Shown here in pieces: positions 49,428 to 62,126 of a stretch of 64,000 bases of DNA (position 1 is its first letter; every line of letters starts with the position of its first letter). Position numbers and translations under genes: made by a program. The stretch is from Trichoplax adhaerens. Taxonomy: Eukaryota > Placozoa > Uniplacotomia > Trichoplacea > Trichoplacidae. The stretch covers positions 2,875,172-2,939,171 of the forward strand of contig NW_002060945.1 in NCBI RefSeq assembly GCF_000150275.1. Direction: 5' to 3'. Below the pieces are notes generated by a model that made no database searches, had not been told where the DNA came from, and saw only the letters and a list, made by a program, of their open reading frames with translations.

Positions 49428-51811
49428 CAATATAATTCGGCTTGCAGTTAAAGAAGTAGCGTGTAAGCTTGGTTTTATTACGTCAATACGCTAAAGTCAG
49501 TTATGTAATCCATACTCGTAAAATATTTATCTCAATCAATTAATTTTAACTCTCATCGACTACCTACATGACAGTACGTGTATAATCTTAATAGATTAAT
49601 CCTATCCTTGCTATACTGAATATATGTACTCTGTCATAATGACACCAATCCCACCATATTTATTTTAATTTAAAAAAAATTAGATTAATGTATTTAGTCG
49701 AAATAAATCTAACTAGTTTACGTTAATGGATGATGTTACTTGCGTTTCTACTTAAAGATACCAAATTAATCTTCGGTTTGATATCGTATAGAATTGTATA
49801 ATTATTAACAAGAAGCCCCAATCAATTCATATCCTTTCATCCAAGTGAATAACTAGCGGTCTAACCTTCAATTATTCAACTCATACTTTTCGATCAAATT
49901 ATAGTTACCTTAACTCTGTAAATCCCAACATGATTAATTAATACGCTATTCAACAAAGCTTTTTACAATTTAATATGTCACGATCTCTTAATGCTTATAG
50001 CCAAATTTTTAGCTAATAAAGTACTCTATTTGCTTCGAAATCAGGGTTTAAGTTAAGGAAATTCTAGGTAATTTAGTACTAAACATATGGATTTCAATGA
50101 GCAAAATCAAGCCAATTTCATATCATATCAAAACTTGCCTGTACTGCATTATCAATCACTAATCTTATCTAACACTTAATAGTTTACTATAGAATACGGT
50201 ATACATAAATATCAATGACAGACGGTAAGACGAAATTATCTACCAAGGTTAATTAAGAACTTCATTTCCATTTTAATATTACTGCAGTATCTAATAAGTT
50301 AATATCACCGTAGCATAACGCGTACATACAAAATTTGGTTAAAAAAATGTGTTTCATCTATAGCTAATTTCAATCTTTAAAGTTAATATCCTTAGAGATT
50401 AATTATAACAATTAAAAACAGTATTACTGTTATTTATACGTTCATCATTCTACATCATACAAATGATGTTTTTTTTCTAAATTATCTACCAATTAATTTG
50501 AACGTATTAGTGCAACATGTAAAATGGTATAATTTCTCACCTTGTTACATGATATGGAATCAATCTGTAAATATACTCCAGTAGCTATGCTACTAATATC
50601 TAATTTATCTGCTACTAACTGTTTTGTTAATAAACGATGTTCAAAGACTGTTATAGTTCCAGGTAATGCAAGAGATAACCTCTAAGCTCAATAAAATTAA
50701 AATCAATTCACAGCTTAATCTCATAAATTTTCGTATATCTGAAATAAACACTGTTCACAGTCGAATAAGAGTAAGTTTTAAATGGGCTTAAATCGATGTA
50801 GAAGATTAGCTTCATTACTATTCTTCTAAATTAATGATTTCTATTACATTAACAATATAGGAACAAACTGTAATGAACTTTCATAAATCTAAATCAGGAA
50901 AGAAGTGTGTGATTTTTATATTTTTAATTCATAATTAATATTATTTAGGGAATCTTTCGCATAATAACACGTTGAAAAAAGTTTTATAAAATTGAATCTC
51001 TACATAAAATAAAAATTATCCTTTTCAAATTTATTAATTTCAGAGCACTATTGGCATTAGGATATATTCCTATACACCTTACAAACTTCAATCATTGTTA
51101 AGTGCTAAAGTTATTTTATTTCTTCCATATTTACCGATATTTATACTATTATTACTATAAATTAGGAGCACTGACATTATAAAATAAAATAAAAGTGTAA
51201 GCCCTACAAATTTTATTTGAACAAAACAGTAATATATGGCAAAAAAATTTCACCATCTTCCAAATTTAATTACTAATGATACATCGCCCATGTTTGATAA
51301 GTCATACTCGTTAAATTAACTTAACTTAGTATTTCAGATTAATTGTGATCGCTATTCTACCATATTTAACCATCTTATAGTATCTATAAATCAGACATCC
51401 ATCCTATATAGTATTAAGAAATTTCGGCGTTATAAATATATCACTATTAAGCTCTCAATCTTAACAAGTGAGTATCACTTTACATCCTTAAATTGAACGC
51501 CTGGTTTAAATAAATACTATTTTTGTATAAACTTCATAATGAATGGTTTCAAATGGTCACTATCTACAGAATTTAGATTATCTAGATTCTACGACAGCTT
51601 TAAAATCGTGAGTTACAATCTTATACCCTTTGTAGTAGCTTCAGCTAATTACAGAAGTAATTGAAGCAAGGTAGCATTAAGAATTAAAATAATTTACTAA
51701 GCTTATAAAGTAGTTTGATGATTGCTGAAGATGAAACAGTGTACTTATACTATTCGTTTTACGTGTGTATAAGGCCACAGTAGTCGGCTATATAAGGTGA
51801 TGTTTTTGTGT
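49428..51811. other. Intergenic region downstream of ASC-3
   Basis: Contains the likely ASC-3 poly(A) signal at 49702-49707. Otherwise AT-rich with no recognised gene, repeat or motif cluster. Confidence 0.5.
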
Positions 51812-52263
51812 AATATTGTCACGGTACGAACTACCGTGAAGAAATAGCTATCTAAATTTGGTTAATATAATATAGTGATAATATATTACAACTAGTTACT
51901 TACAATAGGAATTACTCTAATTATAAATGTGTTACAGTAAATTTAATGCTGTGCTGCAATGTGCTCTGAAATGATTCTGTGAATGGACATATTGTAGTCT
52001 GACTGTGAAAAATTTGTTAGTAGATGTTCTCACCTAAGTATTTTTATATGATGACTCATGAATGTTAGCTACTGTAGAAGGGTATATAAGCCCGTCAGAT
52101 AGTTGAATAAAGTAGTTCTCAATTATCTAGTTGAGTTTAACGTAGAATCAAAGGCGTCTAAATTCTTGTGAGGTAGTTAAGGGATACCGAATCCCGGAGA
52201 CTATGGTAATTTAGAGATTTGTTTTACGTTATCCTTGTCACGAAGCTGGTTTGTGACAAATAT
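51812..52263. repeat. 5-bp target-site duplication AATAT around solo LTR 2
   Basis: AATAT at 51812-51816 and 52259-52263 directly bracket the LTR termini. Confidence 0.75.
51817..52258 (+). mobile_element. Solo LTR 2 (Gypsy-like), 442 bp
   Basis: Starts TGTCACGG and ends TTGTGACA with the AATAT duplication outside. The left end is a perfect inverted repeat, CACGGTA and TACCGTG with a five-base loop. Further in are a TATA-like GGTATATAAGCCCG and, shortly after, GAATAAAG as poly(A) signal, in the order expected of U3-R-U5. The right end forms a hairpin, TTGTCAC (52235-52241) with GTGACAA (52253-52259), homologous to that of LTR 1. No internal domain remains. Confidence 0.85.
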
Positions 52264-52530
52264 CTTAATACAACTGTCAGATAATATGGAATTGTTATCA
52301 TGGAGACGAAGTTGGTTATCCGGTTTATTTTAGCTGCTTTCGACTGTGAGGGAAGAAAAGTGGATTCTTCTCCTGAAGTTTTTTTATTGATAAACGATAC
52401 TTAGCTTGAACACGGTGTTTACCTGATCTTGTGTCGTGTTAGAAATTTGCTCAATTTTAATGACTCAGATTTGAGTTAGACGATTGTGAACCTTAGGGGT
52501 TGTAAAACCCAAACACTACACCCTTAAATA
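52264..52530. other. Compositionally distinct segment next to solo LTR 2
   Basis: About 250 bp richer in G and T than the flanks, with a small hairpin (GGGTT-GTAA-AACCC near 52497-52511) and ending at an AAATAAA stretch. GGAATT occurs just before and just after it, which could be a short target duplication of an A-tailed insertion. No tRNA-type A/B boxes are visible, so a SINE call is not supported. Confidence 0.3.
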
Positions 52531-54957
52531 AAGGAATTTTTCATACTAGATTTAGATGACTCAATACTATCGCTATTCTCATTAAAAGCAATGATAATTA
52601 TTTAATGCCACCTAAATTCAATAAAAGATCTAAGAGTACCTAATCCTTTTGACTTCGAAAATGATAATCAAGTCCCTATGCTAAATAAATACAGTAAAGC
52701 AGAATAAGGATATTTCCGTGTATCCTTTTATTTACCTTTGCAAAGTCTTCTTTTGGTAAGGTATATGTAATAAAGTCGAGCCAATTAAAGTATAATCCAT
52801 TAATAATATTTATTAGAAATAGCAATCTATTGCTATACTAATTTCAACTACACCAACATATAGAAAGCTGAAAAAATTATATACTCTCCCTTATTTCAGA
52901 CATGATTTGATTGCGATAGGTGTCCTTTCACCATGTATCGTGTTAGATTTATTCGTCAGAAGTATTTATATTTCTAACTAAAAGAGTTGATTTAATTGAC
53001 TCAATTGATAATTTACAAGTTCATATTTAGTTTCTAATAACCTAGCAATACTTTTACTGTACCATAAACTCTTTACTGAAGAGTAAGGAATATATAAATA
53101 GCAAATCATTGGTTAATTATTTTACTTCTACCAGTAGTGAGCTCTAATTGTGTTAAATACAATGCGATAACATCATCCAGTGGCTATCTATCATGCCTTA
53201 CAATATATGTAGACTTCTTATTACAACGCAAAGTATCTTCTTTTGAAATATAATAACAAGACTGCGGCTGCTTTCCCTAGCTATACTAATTTCCTGATAT
53301 AATGTATCTTTACTTTCAATTACAAATCAACGTTAATCTTAGAATTGGCATAATGAATAAACCCTTATTTTCGCGTAAATAATTTCTTAAATAATAATGG
53401 TAGGCCGCAAATTATAACCATCATTACTAATAATATAACCTCAAAAGAATCATAACCTTACTCTGCAAGAAAACGATATACGCGTACTTAATATCATTAC
53501 ATCCTTCTACTTATCTTTAAGAAGAATCAATATCGTTTAGTCATCGTGTCTGCATCAGAAGGATCTTTTTAACGATCATCAATAGATAACATTTGAATAA
53601 TATAAAAGATAAAGAAGCTATAAACATAGTTCAAAAGTAAGTTACGACGATATGAGAGTTGATTAAATTACTTAAATTATTATGCCATATTTCTTAAAAT
53701 TTAAGTAATTTTCACCCTCTGAGTAATATCATTTATTAACTACTGCCGTAACATGTTAGTATGTTAAAATTTGAAAGATTTGCTGCTAATATATCCATAA
53801 TCTGTATATGATCAGTTACACGGACAATGAACCAATACGATAGTTTAATCTATCAATTTTAGCTTTACATGAATATGATAATGTTACTGTTGGCTCAATT
53901 ACCATGCACAAAATGAAGTAAATCGTAGCTTTATATATCACAGGTTCACATATACAATCCAAAGTTTAACGTATTTATTATAATATTCACATGATTATGG
54001 TAATCTTATTGTTGACTAAGTTATCATGTACTGTTTATATTACAAGTAGACTAGAGATTGATTGCATTTGTGTCAGCATGAATTTACCTTAACGATGGTC
54101 CATGAATAATTGCAATACGGTGAGTCTACGAAACCTCATTCTTATATATAGAAATAATAAAATCTGATTTATTATTAACTCAATTAACTGATATTGATCT
54201 TCTAGCTATCTTAAGGTGATTAGCTTCCTTATACAGCAATTTAACCAAAAGATTTTTTATCCATATCACCGTTAAATATTTTTGGACGAGTTGCCATCAT
54301 TATTTCCAATATTATAATGTTCTCTTGCAGTATAGTGTAAAATTGCATCATTATATTAAAAATTACTTTTAGTGGAGTGTTCAGAAATGTAATCATAACA
54401 GTCTTATAGTATCAATAAATATACCCTTACTCTTAGCTACGTAACATTCAAAAAGCAAGGTGAGATCTGTTACGACGTAAAAGTTATTATATATGGTATT
54501 AATCATGTAATAAATTGATGAGAATAACATTCGAATAATAATTATTATAATACAATCTGTCGTAACAACACCAAAGCTTCAGTTAAGATAATACTCGTCG
54601 TCAGCAAAGGTAACATAATCAAGCATTAATGGACAAGACCCACCTGTAAATGATATATTGGTCCGGATTCAATATTCTAATAATTCAAATTCTGCGAAAT
54701 AATGTTATGAAATTTTATAAGAGTACTCGCTAAGCCCTATATACACAATGGCCTGAGAAAATTCTTTGAATATATAAAGCAAAATATTTCATGCAAGAGC
54801 ATAAAGTAACAAAGAAAACAACGACAAGAACTTATCAAACAACTATTGTACCATCTACTCTATATTGTTGGCTAACTATTTCATCTTACTGAATGACCAT
54901 GTAAAGAAGGCTTTTGAGTGTAAAAAAAAAAAGGATAATGAATTCACTAATTATTTA
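52531..54957. other. Intergenic DNA, nothing recognised
   Basis: AT-rich and repeat-poor. No gene, RNA or element end seen. Confidence 0.5.
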
Positions 54958-57900
54958 GGGTTAAAGTCCATATCTGACTGAATAAGCAGTAACGTTACCG
55001 CTTCTCCAAAATTTGTGATGTTTTAAAATTAATTGCTTCGTAATTCTAAATCTGATATTTCATGTATTGCTTTCAGGAATGAAAATTGCCTTGAACTTAT
55101 TAATCCAGGGTTAAATTCCACACTTACAGAATACGCCACAATATGATGACAATTTTAAATGCCTTTACGTTTAACTTTAATTTCACCATATTTACCGATA
55201 CTTTCTAACTAAAAATTTTACGATTTTAGAGATAGAGTTTCCAAACGATATACTATACGCTTAATTGTGCTAAGCCTAACATTGAATATGTCTAAATGGC
55301 ATTACTAAAGTACAACCATAGCTCCTATCACGAAGTGAATTCCGTTTAACATTTGATCTATATCACGGTGACGTTTTAGAATCGGATGAGTAGTTACCAT
55401 GATGTTTAACTACAGAGAAATGTCGTAATTAATCTAGCGTGACAATGTGAAAGCACGACTTAACGACATATTTACGAGTATATCACTCAAGAAGTGATTC
55501 TAATTGCTAACCCTCTCGTGAACTAAAATTGTCATTGATCATGATTCTTTACAGCAGAATTAAGTTAGCGATTATGTAGCCCGGATGCAGAAAATGCAAA
55601 CAATGTAACAGGATGAGTCTGTAGGTAAATATCTACGTAATTAAAGTCCATCTTTAGCTCTTAATCTTGCCATCAAGCAAAATCTGTTTGATACTTAGTG
55701 ACTGCGATAAACCGTAGTTATAAATTAATCTAGCTATCAGGGAATCTCTATAATGTTATCTAGTGAAATATATAATTTTACTTATATAATGTATTAGGCA
55801 CTTATACTACTAGAGTTCAACTTTCAAATCTAACCTTATTAAACATTAAATCAGCTTAATATTCGTTATACACACAGTAATGGCTAGGTATTGGGTCGTT
55901 CTCTGTAATTATTATAAAATTCGAATATGATAACTAAGGACAAAGGTCCATTATAACATTATCAACAGTAAGATAGAAAAATCGGTATAGCCGAATCGAA
56001 CTCAATTTTATGCTTCCACATATTTCCAATATTAGGTTCTGATACAGAAAATATAGTATAAAATAATCCAGTATGGTGATTCTAAAGTATTAAATATGTA
56101 CAACATGAAAATCAAGTCCTAGTTCCTAATTTTATCAAAAATCAATATTTATGATATCCAACTGTTATTATGACAGAATGAAAGACAAATAATATCACTA
56201 TCATATTTGAATTCACTGATTAGATCAAAGTCCATTTTAACGCTCTCACCATGATTAAAATATGCTGTTATACCTAGATGTGATCACCTTTTTAAAATAG
56301 TAGAATTGTGCTTTCATGCACTTTCAACATCAGGTCTGGGAGATTGAAAACATAATTAATTAATTCGTCTGGTTGATTTTAAAGGTTTAGCAAATATTTG
56401 CATCACTATAATTTTAACGTTGGCTTACAAACTTTGCATAAATCAAAGCCGGTGCTAAATCAAACATTATTGCTGCCTGTGAGAGTTATATATTAACTTT
56501 AGTTATCGCAAGATCTCATTGCAAGAAAGATTAAGCGTATAACTACGAATAAAGGTTAAAGTCCGTTTTAATCTCATCAGTATAACTATGAAACAGCTCA
56601 GCTGGCCAATTTATACCCACCTTTTGGCTGTATGCGTATACTGTCGAAGGCCAAATTTCAAAACTTTAATATTTCAAAGTCCAAAGGTTATAGTCCAGCT
56701 ATTACAAATATGATTACTATCTAGGATTAATCCACTATATTGCTCTATAATTTCATATTAAAACTGACAAATCAATCGAAATTTGTTGGATTTAGAAGAA
56801 TTATTAATACTAGAAAGATAGCAGCTGATTTTAATTCAAGATCAAATTGATTTTATAAATTGAGGAAACAAACTTTCAAGGATGCAGTTAAATATATTGA
56901 AATCAGAAAGTTTAGCTGATCAAATATGATTATCCATGTGTAAGAATAATTAATTAGTGAGCAAATATTAGTCTATATCATATTGAAATTCTGATAAATT
57001 AAGAGGATCAAAGTCCAAATCGAAATCATTGTTTGTCTGGAGTATAATTCTAAAGTTAAAGCTTACTTTCATTTATAGTTCCTACCAAGATACTAATTCG
57101 CCTTTCTGCTTGGGTCCAAAGTCCACGAGAGAATAATGAGCTAAAAGACTGAGATTTCTGTCTCAATTATTCTTATATACTTGTATATCTCGGCCAAAAT
57201 AACATGGAAGTAATCTGTAATCGATATCGTCAAAGCGACAATAACACATTGTTATTTCGTAGCCATTACATAGATTAGTACCCACGTAATAACGGCGTGC
57301 TATGTCGTTCCTTTAATTGGAACCAGATTGACTAGATAGTCATGCAATGACGCATTCATTGAAGGAATTATCTCGACTTTGACATCAAAGTTCAAAGTAC
57401 AAAGTAATCAATTTGAATAGCACAACATTCTTGTAAGATCACCTTGAATGAAAATTATACAATCTACTCCGTCTTTACGTTACGTAATTAAAATATTTCA
57501 ACAACAAATTTATAATTAGAATATTACACAGTTCAATATTTTAGTGTCACGTAGATGATGCGTAACTCATGATCCTATGTTTACAGAACTGTACAGTTAA
57601 ACGGCTAAATCAATCACCTTATTTTACAGATAAATAAATAATCAGGATATGGCACAAATATCTGTTGGAAGACACGATAGATAAAGGTATACAATATAAT
57701 AAATCAGAAATGATGTATTTCTACTGAATTTACAGAGTTGTACTTAAATGGATATCAACACAGTCTTATGGTTTTAATGATATTAGACAACTTAAAATGA
57801 TAAAATATCCACCGCAAAGTTAAAATAAACACGTTACATAGCATAATGAATCAAAATTATATTTTCTTACTCGTATGCCTTCGCAATAAATCAATAAAAG

Positions 57901-58261
57901 CTTTGTGAATATAAATAGTTTTCTACAATACATATTCCTGCTATCAAAACAATAGTGAATCATGATTATATTTTCTGATCAAGTTTCAGTAGTCATCAAA
58001 ACACGTTGCCTCTATAATATGTAGCGAAAGACTTTAATAGATATTTGGTTGGAATTTTAGCCCATCCATCTATATTCATCAAAAATGATCAATAGGAAGT
58101 TCTATAGACATTTAGATCAATTCCGTCCATAGTTTTCAAGTGTCAGTGAAATCAATACCAGCACTGGTTTAATTTTTTCTTAAATTTAATAAATAACAAT
58201 AATACAGTAATTGGAACGTAATTAGCTAATTATAATCAACAATCGTCCGTGAGAAAGTCCA
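54958..58261. promoter_or_regulatory. Cluster of HNF4-type nuclear-receptor elements
   Basis: Exact CAAAGTCCA occurs at 56226-56234, 56675-56683, 57009-57017 and 57117-57125. Close variants are TAAAGTCCA (54962, 55642), CAAAGGTCCA (55941), TAAAGTCCG (56556), CAAAGTTCA (57386) and GAAAGTCCA (58253). Several extend to direct repeats with 1-bp spacing: GGGTTAAAGTCCA (54958-54970), AGGTTATAGTCCA (56685-56697), GGATCAAAGTCCA (57005-57017) and GGTCCAAAGTCCA (57113-57125). CAAAGTCCA is the established HNF4-preferred core, and DR1 is bound by HNF4 and RXR-type receptors. The sequences around the sites differ, so they are not copies of one repeat. All point the same way, toward ASC-4. The region reads as an enhancer array between ASC-3 and ASC-4. 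Confidence 0.6.
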
Positions 58262-61229
58262 AAGTTTGATATTTGTCGTCATCCCTTCTAACTAGATAAA
58301 AATCGAAATAAAAAGTTATAATTAGACGATGTCCTAACGGTCATTATGGTTGTTGATTATCTGCTGAGATAAGAAGCATAATATTACGAAAAAAGGTAAT
58401 AGACAGGCCATAAAAGATAAAAATGTTTCGGAAACTTTGTACATCATTGGCAAAAACAATTCGTAGATGGCATCTTTTATTGATAATTAATTAATCACAT
58501 AGTCGGTGAATGTCGTTAAAATGAATCTATCTTTGAAATACTTATAATTTATTCCGGCAGCACGTCCAAACTGATTGATAAAACTATATCATATTATGTC
58601 ATTGTACTGTGGTTCCTAAAAATCAACAATCGAATATCATAATAACTTAATTTAAAATTTAGCATTTCACATTTATCAAATCAAGTAAAATAAAGCAGAG
58701 CTTTACTTTATTCTGTTTTGCATAAGGTGTGTGCTAATAATTGCCCTTTATTGCTAAACCAATGTTGATGAAAGAAATCATTGGAACTATGCTACCTTTA
58801 TCTATATCCAATTGGTTTCAAAGAACTTTTGTTAATTGTAAATTAAATTTTATTTCACGTAAAGTTGAAATATTATTGTATTATGTAGTACAAAATCATT
58901 ATTTACGTTCGATTAATTCCTTAAAATTACACGTGAAAATTAAATAACAATTTGATTTACTTTTGAATATTAATTTTGAAAGATAATAAAACAACTACTG
59001 TTAGCTCACTTGAACTTTGTACTTTGTGTTACAACGGTAATAAGATTCAGTTGTTCGTATATTCAAAATATTCACATATTATATAACAATCGATAGCTCT
59101 ACTTTTTGACTACTGATTAGTATTGCTTTAAAAAATAATTTATAACCAACACAGTATCGCTTCTCAGTAATTACCTTTAAATATCAAATACCGTAATCAA
59201 TTATAATATCGCATATGAAATAGTTAAAATTTAACAATATATTCCAGTATTATTTCTACAATTATCTGTTAAGATAATCGAAACTATGTCTATCATGCAG
59301 TCTATTGGAGGAACACTACTATTACATATCACAATTAATAATGAAAATGATTTCATTTCATCACTTAAGTGAGGAATATCCCAGGAGATGTGTCGAATCG
59401 CGCGCACGAGACAAAATACTGTACATAAAACCTCGAATCAAGCTCATTTTGACTGGGAATAGCTACATTACGTCTACAATTTTTTATCGTCGCTCTTTCT
59501 TTATGGCTTATTAGGTGCCAAAAGTGTAAAAATACTATCTATATAAATTGTAATTAGCTTTTAGTACAAGTTTAGGACATGGCTACAGCTACTTTAATTT
59601 CTATTTGAAGATGCGAGCTATCTTTATCTCCAATAATATCATTTTAAATATTTCTACATCAGATCAAATCTATGGTATGTTGCTTACTAATATAAAATTT
59701 TATTTCCGAAAGCTGCTTGGTTAACTAAAAGAGTGATCAAGTTTCATTCGTAGGTTAATTAGTCAATGCCATCATATTAGGATGAGTTATACGATCTAAT
59801 TGTCATTATATAGTATTTTGCTGATGTATTTAAAAGTGGACTATAATTCAATAAAAGATGTAGTAATAGTGCTAAGAATGGATTCTATTAGTTAATAACA
59901 AAAAACCATAGTGTTTTAGTACAAATTCCATCGAGGCATTATGTTAATTAAGAAATAGAGAGCATGCTTACTATTTTTGTACGTTTGTACAATTATGCCT
60001 ACCTAGTCCCAAGTGCTAGTTAAGAATAAATTGAATAAACAGCCACTTACTATTTCACAATATTATGCCTTATGGGAGAACATATAAATAGCCAAAAGAT
60101 ATTTACTTGGCAAACGAAGGAAAGAGCTGATATAATATCGTATCTAATATGATCGATATTATCCGTAACTATATCATAGCAGTCGCGGAATGATAGTCCA
60201 CATCGATAAAAAATAAAATTATCTTTGTACCGTTATTTAATGCCAGTTAAACAGCCCATACTACACCTCCAGCCTAGAATATATCGAGATAGAATCTAGA
60301 CTAGCCTATTTTTAGCTTAGATAATTTAATTTTAAACCGACGACATTCATTTATTCATCAATGTCAATCATGCCTGATGTTCCAAAGTATTTCATGTTTT
60401 ACGTACTCCTACTTCACTTGTTAACCTATAGAAATATATAGTACTGTATATCCAATAAAATGCTCCCATAGACGGCTAACCTAAATTGTTAAATCCATCG
60501 CATGATTTTGATGCGTGCCAGTGGAAGTTAGCTAATTTGCGAAATGAATGAATGCTTCAACTATCTGATCACTGATGTATTCTGCTGGGAAATCAGTACG
60601 GTATTAAATCCACTATTGGTCAGATCCTTTCGTTTAGAAATCATTGATTTATTCCTAGACTCATCAACTATTCGTCTTGTAGTTTCGATTCTACTTTACA
60701 CCAGTCCGCAGTAAAAATCTTATCTGAAATCAAAACATCAAATCAATCAAAGTGTTGTGTTGTCTTAATACTATTTATTCATCATAATAAATGATAAAAA
60801 AGAATTCAAAAGTACGGCCATTTGATGACTCAAAAAATTGTTTAGATAAACAAATGAAATTATACACGAGCTTATCTAGCTAGCGATAACTGCAGCAATA
60901 GATATAATAGCATTAACCATATGTTACATAATTCTAATAAAAGAATTTCAAATCTCTACTAATTAAGATTAAAAATACTAAAATTATAATAAGCAGTAAA
61001 TCTAAAAGCAATGAAGTTCAAATTCTAGAATATGACAAATTAATTAGATTATTAAAAGTCAATGACCAGTTTCAAAGAGTTATTATTTTTACTTTCTGTT
61101 AACTTCATACTATTTAAATCGTAATAGCAAGAAATATTAGGTAATGGTCAATATTTAATTTAATCTTGTTATCTTAAATGACATTCAAAATCTAGTCAAA
61201 TCATATTCGACCGTATTTATAATAGAAAC
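58262..61229. other. Intergenic region downstream of ASC-4
   Basis: Contains one more HNF4-type variant, TGAACTTTG (59021-59029), and a CpG-rich spot CGCGCGCACGAG at 59399-59410. Frames at 58741 and 59305 (68-69 codons) are not convincing. Otherwise nothing recognised. Confidence 0.45.
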
Positions 61230-61733
61230 TTAATTAGTGGCAGTATCGTCGGCTAGTAAATCCTTCAAGTGATGGATATAATCGATAGCCATACGTAGTG
61301 TCTGAGCTTTCGATAATTTTCTTCGTTTGCCGATCACAGGCACATGCTTTCTGAGTCGAGCAAACCCATCATTCACTCGCTCAACTCGTTTCCTTTCTCT
61401 TTCGTTTCTTCGTAAAGTTTTTACAATTTTCGCAGGATTTTCGTATAGTCCACTTACAGAATGTTCCTCGACGCAGTAATAGTTGCCATTTGTACAAATT
61501 CCTGGACTTGATGCGCCAGAACTGCAATAAGGATCACCCATAGCAGAACTTGAGCGGCTCGTACTTTCACTAAATTCCTCGACATCTTGGATATCTGAGT
61601 GGTAATAGCCATAACAGTTTTCGTTACTCTTCAGCGGCTGTTGATATGATAACGGAAACGATGGCATTACATGGGTTTGAACATGGAAGGCCGCACCTGA
61701 TTGATAATAATCGCTGCCGGTATGCGCCATCAT
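61230..61733 (-). CDS. ascl: ASC-4: achaete-scute family bHLH factor
   Basis: Intronless. The first ATG on the minus strand is at 61733 (MMAHTGSDYY...), giving 167 residues; the frame is open a little further upstream but without an ATG. bHLH at residues 108-163: RRNERERKRVERVNDGFARLRKHVP, loop VIGKR, then RKLSKAQTLRMAIDYIHHLKDLL. Basic residues and the Glu that contact CANNTG are present. SKAQ replaces the usual SKVE/SKVN. The N-terminus is rich in Tyr, Ser and His with a Ser cluster (SESTSRSSSA), and there is only a four-residue tail. The nearest paralogues in the window are ASC-2 and ASC-3. A TATA-like TATTTAA lies 130 bp upstream, and three HNF4-type sites about 0.4 kb upstream. Confidence 0.92.
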   Translation of the reverse strand: MMAHTGSDYYQSGAAFHVQTHVMPSFPLSYQQPLKSNENCYGYYHSDIQDVEEFSESTSRSSSAMGDPYCSSGASSPGICTNGNYYCVEEHSVSGLYENPAKIVKTLRRNERERKRVERVNDGFARLRKHVPVIGKRRKLSKAQTLRMAIDYIHHLKDLLADDTATN

Positions 61734-61862
61734 GTAGAGTTGGATAGGCAAATGAAAATTAAATGAAAATTGGATTGAGAAATATGATCAATAATATCAA
61801 ACTTGATAAGCACAGTTTGATCTGACAACTATCTGCAAATTCATCAGTAGTTAATGATCGCC

Positions 61863-61869
61863 TTAAATA
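61863..61869 (-). promoter_or_regulatory. ascl: TATA-like box of ASC-4
   Basis: Minus-strand TATTTAA (within GTATTTAAGG), about 130 bp upstream of the ASC-4 ATG. The spacing is similar to the TATA-to-ATG distance of ASC-3. Confidence 0.4.
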
Positions 61870-62126
61870 CTATCGGATATCGTCCATGTGCTAGCTTAAT
61901 CATAAAGGATATGTGACAAATAGCATGCAATTGTTATTTACAAACACTGATTGTCCGCAATTTTACTGTCTATGTGGCAGGTTGATATTTGACGTAATTA
62001 AATTAGACAAATACTTGTTCCGTTAAATAGAAACAATTCTCATCGTTTTGTTAATATTCCCATACTTTCACAGTCTTATTGTCAGTATAAGACAAAATAT
62101 GCCTATTTTCCTTAATAGAATGAAAT

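Noticed and set aside
58741-59514. Plus-strand frames of 68-69 codons
   Set aside because: The first begins without an ATG, and neither resembles a known protein. The CpG spot inside the second was noted but is insufficient.
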